Source of the DNA: CAZMGD01 sp964565705
Lineage (GTDB): Bacteria; Actinomycetota; Acidimicrobiia; Acidimicrobiales; Ilumatobacteraceae
Assembly: GCA_964565705.1 (NCBI GenBank)
Contig: CAZMGD010000027.1
Coordinates: 1-42,316, forward strand
Reading direction: 5' to 3'
Length of the DNA: 42,316 bases
Under the pieces are notes generated by a model. The model made no database searches and had not been told where the DNA came from. It saw only the letters and a list, made by a program, of their open reading frames with translations. Position numbers and translations under genes: made by a program. Below are positions 8,097 through 15,259 of this stretch, in pieces (positions within the stretch are counted from its first letter, which is position 1; the number at the start of each line of letters is the position of its first letter).

Positions 8097-10280
8097 ATGC
8101 GTGACACCGGGGATCTGTCGGCGCTGACCGCCGACGTCCTGGCCGCCGAGGACGATGCGGCATCACCGGCCGCCGGGCCCGGCGTCAGCCGGTCGGAGCT
8201 GAGCGCGCTGCACGGGGAGGACGTGTCGTTCCGCACGGGCCTGGCGCTCGGCGGTGGAGCGTTCACGTTCGGGGTGCTGCTGCTGCTCAACGCGTTCGAT
8301 CAACTCGGCGTCGCGGCGATGACGGTGCTCGGACCCGACATCGGCGAGTCGCTGGGCGTGAGCGACGGCGTGATCGTGTTCATGGTCTCGGCTTCTGCCG
8401 CGTTCGTCGTGCTGGGCATCGTGCCGATGGGCTGGCTGGCCGACCGCTACAAGCGCGGACCGATCGCCGCCGCTTCGGCGTTCGTCTACGGCGTGATGGC
8501 GCTGATGTCGGGCCTCGCCGTGAACGCGTTCATGCTGTTCTGGGCCCGGTTCGGATCCGGCGTGGCGCAGGCGAGCACGATCCCGGTCAACGCGTCGTTG
8601 ATCGCCGACACGTACCCGATCGGCATCCGCGGGCGCCTGGCGTCGACGACGGGCACCGTCGTGCGCCTCGCCGCGGTGCTCAGCCCGGTGCTGGTCGGCG
8701 GCATCGCGGCAGCGTTCGGCGGCGCCGAGAACGACGGTTGGCGGTGGGCGTTCGTGATCCTCGGCCTGCCGATGAGCGTGCTCGCGTTGCTGGCGCTGCG
8801 GATCAAGGAGCCACCCCGCGGCCAGTGGGAGCGGCGGTCGGTGCTCGGCGAAGTGCCTGCTGACGACGTGTCGGTCCCGGTCTCGGTGGAGATGGCATTC
8901 GGCCGCCTGGGTCAGATCAAGACGGTGCGGGCGATGGTCCTTGCATTTGCAGCAATCGGGTTCCAGTTGTTCCCGATGCTGTCCTTGACCAACTTCTTCC
9001 TCCGCGACGAGTACGGACTCGACGCGTTCGAGCGCGGGCTCGTCACCTCCGCCGCCGGCATCTTGACCGTCGTGGTGCTGCCGCTGCTCGGCAGCAGGTT
9101 CGACCGGGTGTACCGCACGAGCCCGCCGCGTGCGCTGCGGATGATCGCGTTCATGATCCTGCCCGGCGCGCTGCTGACACCGCTGCAGTTCAACATGCCC
9201 AACGCCGTGCTGTTCACGATCGTGTCGATCCCGGGTGCCGTGCTGTCGGGCGCGGCGTTCACGATGACCGGACCGGCGATGCAGGGCGTCATGCCGTACC
9301 GGCTGCGCTCGCTCGGGCTCGCCTACGCGGCCGTCTACATCTTCCTGCTCGGCGCCGTGGGCGGCGCGCTGCTCGGCGCTGCGATCGCCAGCTCGTACGG
9401 CGAGCGCACCGCGATCGTGACGCTCGCGATCCCGGCTGCGGTGGTGGGAGCGACGCTGATGCTGCGCGGCGCGTCCTCGATCGATGACGATCTCGCCCAG
9501 GTGGTGACCTCGATCCGCGAGGAGGAAGCCGAGCGCACCCGCCAGCACACGCTCCCCGAAGCGATCCCGATGCTCCAGCTCACGGACATCGACTACAGCT
9601 ACGGCAGCGTCCAGGTGTTGTTCGGCGTCGACCTCGAGGTCGCGCACGGCGAGACGCTCGCGTTGCTCGGCACCAACGGCGCCGGCAAGTCGACGATCCT
9701 GCGGGTCGTCGCCGGCCTCGGCGCACCGGCGCGCGGGGTGGTGCGCCTCAACGGCCGGACGATCACGTTCACCGGGCCCGAGCAGCGCTGTGCCATGGGC
9801 ATCCAGTTGCTGCCGGGCGGCAAGGGTGTGTTCCCGTCGTTGACCGTCGCCGAGAACCTGGCGATGGGGGCGCAGGCGCTCGACCGCGACGATCGCCCCG
9901 AGCGGATCGAGCGCGTCTTGGCGATGTTCCCCGAGCTCCGGCGGCTGAGCACCCAGCGCGCCGGCAGCCTCTCGGGGGGACAGCAGCAGCAGCTCGCGCT
10001 CGGACGCGTGCTGCTGCACGACCCGGAGGTGCTCCTGATCGACGAGCTGTCGCTCGGCCTGTCCCCAACCATCGTCGAGGACCTCCTCGCGACCGTGGCG
10101 ACGTTGAAGGAGCACGGCCAGACGATGGTGATCGTCGAGCAATCGTTGAACGTCGCGATGGCGATCGCCGACCGTGCGGTGTTCCTGGAGAAGGGCACCG
10201 TGCGGTTCGACGGGGCGACTCGCGACCTCGTCGATCGTGACGACCTTGCTCGTGCGGTGTTCCTGGGAGACCGGCCATGA
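8097..10280 (+). CDS. MFS transporter fused to a LivF-type ABC ATPase
   Basis: A 727-residue chimera. Residues about 45-465 form a complete major-facilitator unit of about 12 helices, with the motif-A loop GWLADRYKRGP between helices 2 and 3. A charged linker (SIREEEAERTRQHTL) leads at about residue 492 into a LivF-like nucleotide-binding domain: LQLTDIDYSYG, Walker A GTNGAGKST (525-533), QLLPGGKGVFPSLTV Q-loop region, signature LSGGQQQQLALGR (from 625), Walker B VLLIDE (645-650, with Leu where Pro usually follows), and H-loop replaced by VIVEQSL as in LivF. It sits three bases after the solute-binding gene and overlaps the LivHMG gene by ATGA. Its ATPase half should pair with the LivG half of the next protein to drive ABC uptake; the role of the MFS half is unknown (see findings). 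Confidence 0.93.
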   Translation: MRDTGDLSALTADVLAAEDDAASPAAGPGVSRSELSALHGEDVSFRTGLALGGGAFTFGVLLLLNAFDQLGVAAMTVLGPDIGESLGVSDGVIVFMVSASAAFVVLGIVPMGWLADRYKRGPIAAASAFVYGVMALMSGLAVNAFMLFWARFGSGVAQASTIPVNASLIADTYPIGIRGRLASTTGTVVRLAAVLSPVLVGGIAAAFGGAENDGWRWAFVILGLPMSVLALLALRIKEPPRGQWERRSVLGEVPADDVSVPVSVEMAFGRLGQIKTVRAMVLAFAAIGFQLFPMLSLTNFFLRDEYGLDAFERGLVTSAAGILTVVVLPLLGSRFDRVYRTSPPRALRMIAFMILPGALLTPLQFNMPNAVLFTIVSIPGAVLSGAAFTMTGPAMQGVMPYRLRSLGLAYAAVYIFLLGAVGGALLGAAIASSYGERTAIVTLAIPAAVVGATLMLRGASSIDDDLAQVVTSIREEEAERTRQHTLPEAIPMLQLTDIDYSYGSVQVLFGVDLEVAHGETLALLGTNGAGKSTILRVVAGLGAPARGVVRLNGRTITFTGPEQRCAMGIQLLPGGKGVFPSLTVAENLAMGAQALDRDDRPERIERVLAMFPELRRLSTQRAGSLSGGQQQQLALGRVLLHDPEVLLIDELSLGLSPTIVEDLLATVATLKEHGQTMVIVEQSLNVAMAIADRAVFLEKGTVRFDGATRDLVDRDDLARAVFLGDRP

Positions 10281-13111
10281 TCGCCACGCTGGTCACCTCA
10301 CAGGTGGTCGCCGACGGGGTGGTCAACGGCCTCGTGTACGCGTTGATCGGGATCGGCGTGGTGCTGGTCTACCGCTCGACGCGGGTGATCAACTTCGCCG
10401 TCGCCGGCATGGGCCTGCCGGGAGCCGCACTCTTCGCCTTGCTGGTCCTCGAGTACGGCGTGCCGTACTGGGTGGGCCTGCCGCTGGCACTGGCGGCCGG
10501 CGTGTTGTTCAGCACCGCGGCCGAGCTGATCGTGGTGCGCCGCCTGTTCCGCGCGCCACGCGTGATCGTTCTGGTGGCGACGATCGGGCTGGCGCAGCTC
10601 GCACTGGCGATCACCCTGGCCCTCCCCGGGATCACCGATGTGCAGCTGCGCTACCCGCAGGTGTGGGGCCGAACCGCCTGGATCGGCGATGTCGGCCTCT
10701 CCGGACCGAAGGTCACGATCATCGTCGTCGTCCCCTTGGTGACCGCGGGTCTCGGCTGGCTCCTCACCCGCACGACGTTCGGGCGTACGGTCACGGCGTC
10801 GGTCGACAACGCCGACCTGGCCCGGATCTCGGGCATCAGCCCGAAGCGGGCATCGACGGCCGTCTGGGCGCTGGCTGGGTTCGTATCGACGCTGTCGCTG
10901 GTGCTCATCGCCGCCCGGACCGGCACGGTGGCCCAGGTCTCGACGCTCGGTCCGGCGACGATGACCCGGGGCCTGATCGTCGCCGTGCTCGCCGGGATGG
11001 TCTCGTTCCCCCGCGCCCTGCTCGCCGGTGTCGCGGTCGGCGTCGCCGAGGCGATCGTGGGGTTCAACTCGCTGGCCGATCCAGGCCGCATCGACGCCCT
11101 GCTGCTCGTCGCCGTGCTCGTCGCCACGTTCCTCCAGGCCCGCCGGGCCGACGCGGCATCGCCGGCGACGTTCTCGTTCGCGCCGCACACCAAGCCGATC
11201 CCCGAGGCGATCCGCGATCGCTGGTGGGTGCGCCATCACGGCCGGATCTGCTTCGTGGCGGCCGGCGTGCTCGCCGCCGCCGTGCCGCTGGTCGTCTCCA
11301 AGCCCTCCCAGTCGTACCTGGCGACGTCGATCGTCTGCTTCGGTCTCGTCGCCCTGTCGGTGTCGGTCGTGACCGGCTGGTCGGGGCAGCTGTCGCTCGG
11401 TCAGATGGCCTTCGCCGGGGTCGGCGCGCTCGGCGCCGCGGGGCTGACGCGCGGGGTGACCGCGACGCTCTACCTCCCGGGCCAGCGCGACCTGGTGCTG
11501 CGGTTGCAGCCGTTGACGCTGCCGGCGGCGGTGCTGACCATGACCGCCGTGACGGCGGCCGTCGCCGTGTTGATCGGCCTCGGGGCACTCCGTGTTCGTG
11601 GCCTGCTGCTCGGTGTCACGACGTTCGTGTTCGCCTACACCGCCCAGGTCTGGCTGTTCCGCCAGGCGATCTTCACCGGCAGCGAGCAACCGCCCGTGCG
11701 CTTCGCTCGCGGCGACTGGCTCGGCATGGACCTCCGCAACCAGCGCACGTTCTACTGGTGCGTGCTCGCGGTCGGCGCGCTCACGGTCTCTGTCGTCGCC
11801 AGGTTGCGACGGCGCGCACCGGGGCGCAACATGCTGGCCGTGCGCGACAACGCCGCCACGGCGTCCGCGTACACGATCAGCCCGACGACGACGAAGCTCG
11901 CCGGGTTCGCCCTGTCGGGGGCGATCGCCGGGCTCGCCGGGGGCATGGTCGGCGCCCTCACCCAGAACATCAACACCAACGAGCTGTTCGTCGTCGCCGA
12001 CTCGCTCGACGTCGTCTCGATGGCCGTCATCGGAGGTCTCGGATCGATCGGCGGCCCGTTCATCGGCGCCATGTGGGTCAAGGGCCTGCCGGCGCTGTTC
12101 CCGGACAACGAGCTCGTCCCGCTGTTCGCGTCCAGCATCGGCATGCTCGGCCTCCTGCTCTACTTCCCCTCCGGCCTCGTCCAGCTGTTCTACACACCGC
12201 GCGACGCGCTGTTCGCCTGGCTGGCGGCGCGCGCTGCACCGAAGGCCCCCGCCGCCCGGCCCGCGTCCGTGGTGCGCGCACGGACGGCGGCCGAAGCTGG
12301 CGCGCCGCCTCCGGAGCTCGTCGCCGACGACGTCGTGGTGAGGTTCGGCGGCGTGCGAGCGGTCGACGGGGTGTCGTTGACCGTCCGGCCCGGCGAGGTG
12401 GTCGGCCTGATCGGCACGAACGGCGCCGGCAAGTCGACGTTGCTGAACGCGATCGGCGGCTACGTCCGCTCGACCGGCTGGATCGGTCTGGGTGACACCG
12501 ACCTCTCCGGCATGCGGCCCCATCAGCGAGCGCGCCAGGGCCTCGGCCGCACGTTCCAAGCCGCCACCCTCTTCCCCGAGCTGACCGTCCGCGAGACGCT
12601 GATGGTGGCCCTCGAGGCGCGCGGGCGCAGCAGTCTGCTCGGCAACGCGATCGCGCTGCCCCGGGCGGGTCGGCGCGAACGTCACCGTGCGGCGGCGGCG
12701 TCCGACCTCATCGACTTCCTCGGTCTCGGTGCCCACGCGGACACGTTGACGTCACACCTGTCGACGGGCACTCGCCGGATCGTCGAGCTCGCCGGGCTGC
12801 TCGCGCTCGACGCCAAGGTGCTGTGCCTCGACGAGCCGACAGCAGGGGTCGCCCAGCGCGAGACCGAGCGCTTCGGGCCCCTGATCCTGGCGATCCGCCG
12901 CGAGCTGGACGCATCGGTGCTCATGATCGAGCACGACATGCCGCTGATCATGTCGATCAGCGATCGCGTCTACTGCCTCGAAGCCGGCCGGGTGATCGCC
13001 GAGGGCGCTCCGGCGGAGGTTCGATCCGATCCTGCCGTGATCGCCAGCTACCTCGGCACCGACGACCGAGCCATCGAACGAAGCGACGCGCCGGCCGTGG
13101 CGGCGCTCTGA
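10277..13111 (+). CDS. LivH::LivM::LivG fusion: two ABC permeases and an ATPase in one chain
   Basis: A 944-residue protein joining three normally separate subunits of a branched-chain-type ABC importer. Residues 1-290 are a LivH-like permease (LVYALIGIGVVLVYRSTRVINFA; STLGPATMTRGLIVAVLAG). Residues about 325-650 are a LivM-like permease (VVTGWSGQLSLGQMAFAGVGA; MAVIGGLGSIGGPFIGA). Residues about 675-925 are LivG: VVRFGGVRAVDGVSL, Walker A GTNGAGKST (713-721), FQAATLFPELTV Q-loop, Walker B VLCLDEPTAG and the switch histidine in IEHDM. The signature is degenerate: LSTGT (828-832) in place of LS-x-GQ. It overlaps the MFS::LivF gene by four bases and precedes a sulfatase by 13. The two fusion proteins and the lipoprotein make a complete importer from three polypeptides. 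Confidence 0.94.
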   Translation: MIATLVTSQVVADGVVNGLVYALIGIGVVLVYRSTRVINFAVAGMGLPGAALFALLVLEYGVPYWVGLPLALAAGVLFSTAAELIVVRRLFRAPRVIVLVATIGLAQLALAITLALPGITDVQLRYPQVWGRTAWIGDVGLSGPKVTIIVVVPLVTAGLGWLLTRTTFGRTVTASVDNADLARISGISPKRASTAVWALAGFVSTLSLVLIAARTGTVAQVSTLGPATMTRGLIVAVLAGMVSFPRALLAGVAVGVAEAIVGFNSLADPGRIDALLLVAVLVATFLQARRADAASPATFSFAPHTKPIPEAIRDRWWVRHHGRICFVAAGVLAAAVPLVVSKPSQSYLATSIVCFGLVALSVSVVTGWSGQLSLGQMAFAGVGALGAAGLTRGVTATLYLPGQRDLVLRLQPLTLPAAVLTMTAVTAAVAVLIGLGALRVRGLLLGVTTFVFAYTAQVWLFRQAIFTGSEQPPVRFARGDWLGMDLRNQRTFYWCVLAVGALTVSVVARLRRRAPGRNMLAVRDNAATASAYTISPTTTKLAGFALSGAIAGLAGGMVGALTQNINTNELFVVADSLDVVSMAVIGGLGSIGGPFIGAMWVKGLPALFPDNELVPLFASSIGMLGLLLYFPSGLVQLFYTPRDALFAWLAARAAPKAPAARPASVVRARTAAEAGAPPPELVADDVVVRFGGVRAVDGVSLTVRPGEVVGLIGTNGAGKSTLLNAIGGYVRSTGWIGLGDTDLSGMRPHQRARQGLGRTFQAATLFPELTVRETLMVALEARGRSSLLGNAIALPRAGRRERHRAAAASDLIDFLGLGAHADTLTSHLSTGTRRIVELAGLLALDAKVLCLDEPTAGVAQRETERFGPLILAIRRELDASVLMIEHDMPLIMSISDRVYCLEAGRVIAEGAPAEVRSDPAVIASYLGTDDRAIERSDAPAVAAL

Positions 13112-13124
13112 CCGGGAGAAACCG

Positions 13125-14669
13125 ATGATGCCCTCCTCCAACTCGCCCAGGCCGTCGCGGCCCAACCTGCTGCTGTTCATGACCGATCAGCAGCGCGTCG
13201 ACTCGATCGGCGCGTTCGGCAGCCCGGTTGCTCGCACGCCGCACCTCGATGCACTGGCCGCCCGCGGCACCTGCTTCACGCAGGCGTACTCGCAGCACAG
13301 CGCATGTTCGCAGAGCCGGATCTCGATGATGACCGGCTGGTACCCGCACGTCGCCGGCCACCGCACGCTCGACCACCTCCTGCAGCCGTGGGAGCCCAAC
13401 GTGCTGGCGACGCTGCGCACGGCCGGCTACCACGTCGCCTGGGCCGGAGCCCGCGGCGACACGTTCGCGGCAGGGGTCACCGAGGCGTCGACCGACTTCC
13501 ACGGCTTCACCGTCCGCCCGTCGCCCGACGCGCTGACTTCCTTGTTCCGCCACCCCTTCCCTGACGGCCACCGCATGGAGCACACGCACTACGTCGGCCG
13601 GCTGGGCAGTGACTCGATGATGTCGCCGGACGAGGCGACGGTGCAGACGGCGATCGAGCTGCTGACCACCGGCCTGCCGGAGCCGTTCGTGCTGTACCTC
13701 GCGCTGATGGCGCCGCACCCACCGTTCGCCGTGCCCGAGCCGTGGTTCTCGATGCACGACCGGGCCGACATGCCCGCGCCCGCCCCGCACGGCACGGGCA
13801 AGCCGGCCTTCATGGCCGAGCTGCGCCGGCGCGGGCGCCTCGACCGCCTCGAGGCCGAGGACTGGGCGGAGATCGCGGCGACGTACCACGGCATGGTGTC
13901 GCGGGTGGACGAGCAGTTCGGCCGTGTCGTCGCCGCGCTCGAGCGGGCCGGGGTGTCCGATCGAACGGTGACCTGCTTCTTCACCGACCACGGCGAGTAC
14001 CTCGGGGACCACGGGCTCGTCGAGAAGTGGCCGTCGGGCCTCGACGACTGCCTGCTGCGCAACCCGCTGATCGTCGCCGGGCCGGGCGTGGCGGAAGGCG
14101 GCGTGCACGACGGGTTCGTGGAGATGATCGACCTCCCCGCCACGTGGTGCGAGCTGGCCGAGACCACGTTCACGCACGCCCACTTCGGCCGCAGCCTCGT
14201 CGGCGTGCTCCGCGACCCGGCCGGTGCCGAGCCCCACCGGGACGCGGCGTTCAGCGAGGGCGGCATGCGCCTCGACGAGGAGCCGCGCAACGAGCTGCTC
14301 GCGCCCGGGCCGTACGCGCTGAAGTCGGGGCTGCTGCACGAACGGCCCGAGCTCGTCGGTCGCGCCGTTTCGATGCGCACCGCCGGCTGGACCTATGTGT
14401 ACCGGCTGTATGAGCCCGACGAGCTGTACGACCGGCGAGCCGATCCTGCGGAGACGACGAACGTCGCTGCCGATCCCGCCCACGGCCCGCTCGTGGCCGA
14501 ACTTCGGGCGCGCTTGCTCGAGTGGCTCGTCGCCACGAGCGACGTGATCCCAGCCGCACGCGACCCGCGCATCGACCCGGCGCTCGTCGAGCAGCTCTTC
14601 CCCGGTGCGGCGGCGTGGATGACCAAGCGGACCAAGCAGAACACGCAGGCCAAGGGGACCGGCACGTGA
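13125..14669 (+). CDS. Sulfatase-family hydrolase with non-canonical CSQSR maturation site
   Basis: A 514-residue member of the sulfatase/alkaline-phosphatase superfamily. RPNLLLFMTDQQRVDSIGAFG supplies the N-terminal metal ligands (D21, with Q22 in the usual second position). The maturation segment is HSACSQSRISMMTGWYPH with C61; the core is C-S-Q-S-R, so the Pro or Ala normally two residues after the cysteine is Gln. Other landmarks are present: MAPHPPF, FTDHGEYLGDHGLVEK (second metal site) and a C-terminal ELYDRRADPAETTNVA. No signal peptide. The ATG at 13125 (another at 13128) follows GGGAGA. It lies 13 bases after the importer and overlaps the next, deleted sulfatase by GTGA. Whether it is a true sulfatase or a phosphoester/phosphonate hydrolase is open. 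Confidence 0.88.
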   Translation: MMPSSNSPRPSRPNLLLFMTDQQRVDSIGAFGSPVARTPHLDALAARGTCFTQAYSQHSACSQSRISMMTGWYPHVAGHRTLDHLLQPWEPNVLATLRTAGYHVAWAGARGDTFAAGVTEASTDFHGFTVRPSPDALTSLFRHPFPDGHRMEHTHYVGRLGSDSMMSPDEATVQTAIELLTTGLPEPFVLYLALMAPHPPFAVPEPWFSMHDRADMPAPAPHGTGKPAFMAELRRRGRLDRLEAEDWAEIAATYHGMVSRVDEQFGRVVAALERAGVSDRTVTCFFTDHGEYLGDHGLVEKWPSGLDDCLLRNPLIVAGPGVAEGGVHDGFVEMIDLPATWCELAETTFTHAHFGRSLVGVLRDPAGAEPHRDAAFSEGGMRLDEEPRNELLAPGPYALKSGLLHERPELVGRAVSMRTAGWTYVYRLYEPDELYDRRADPAETTNVAADPAHGPLVAELRARLLEWLVATSDVIPAARDPRIDPALVEQLFPGAAAWMTKRTKQNTQAKGTGT

Positions 14670-15259
14670 GGATCCTCTACCTCGACATCGACACCCTGCG
14701 GCCCGACCACCTCGGCTGCTACGGCTACCACCGGGCGACGAGCCCGAACATCGACGCGCTCGCCGCGGACGGCGCGCTGCACTACCACCTCGACGTCGCC
14801 GCGACGCTCGTCGAGCACGCCGGCATCCAGCTCCCGGCGCCGGGGATGTGGGACGGCGAGTCGTTCGCGGATGCGTTGGGCGCGGGACGCTCGGAGGGTC
14901 GAGACCACCTCGTGGTGTCCCAGGGCGCGTGGAGCTGCCAGCGCGGCGTCCGCTTCGGTGACCACCTCTACCTGCGGACGTGGCACGCCGGGTTCCACGA
15001 CTGGCCGGTCCGGATGCTGTTCGACGTCGCCGCCGATCCGCACGAGCAGCACGACCTGATGGACCGTGATCCCCTCGTCGCCGCCGAGGGTGGGCCGTAC
15101 CACGTTCGCGGCCACCTGCCGGCGTACCTCGAACGGCTGCGGGCGACGGGCCGCGGCCGATGGGCCGACCACCTGGCTGCCCGCCACCCCGACGAGCTCG
15201 AATCCACCACCGACCCACACGCCTTCATCGAAGCTGCCAGAGGAGCCCTCCAGAGATGA
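14666..15259 (+). pseudogene. Sulfatase with large in-frame internal deletion (catalytic core missing)
   Basis: Only 197 codons remain of a sulfatase that is normally about 450-500. The N-terminus is perfect (VRILYLDIDTLRPDHLGCYG, then HRATSPNIDALAADG to about residue 38), and the text then jumps directly to the C-terminal part of the same family: LHYHLDVAATLVEHAG, a VVSQGAWSCQRGVRFGDH segment, and LFDVAADPHEQHDLM. The missing middle, some 200-plus residues, would have held the C-x-P-x-R formylglycine site and the second metal ligands, so no sulfatase activity is expected. The frame is intact and the GTG start at 14666 and stop at 15259 keep four-base overlaps with both neighbours, suggesting a recent deletion or one tolerated because it preserves coupling to the GH3 gene. 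An assembly collapse is the alternative. Confidence 0.8.

Noticed and set aside
14666..15259. Interpretation as a normal small sulfatase
   Set aside because: The metal and formylglycine sites of the central region are absent and the C-terminal family motifs follow directly on the N-terminal ones, so it is a deletion product.
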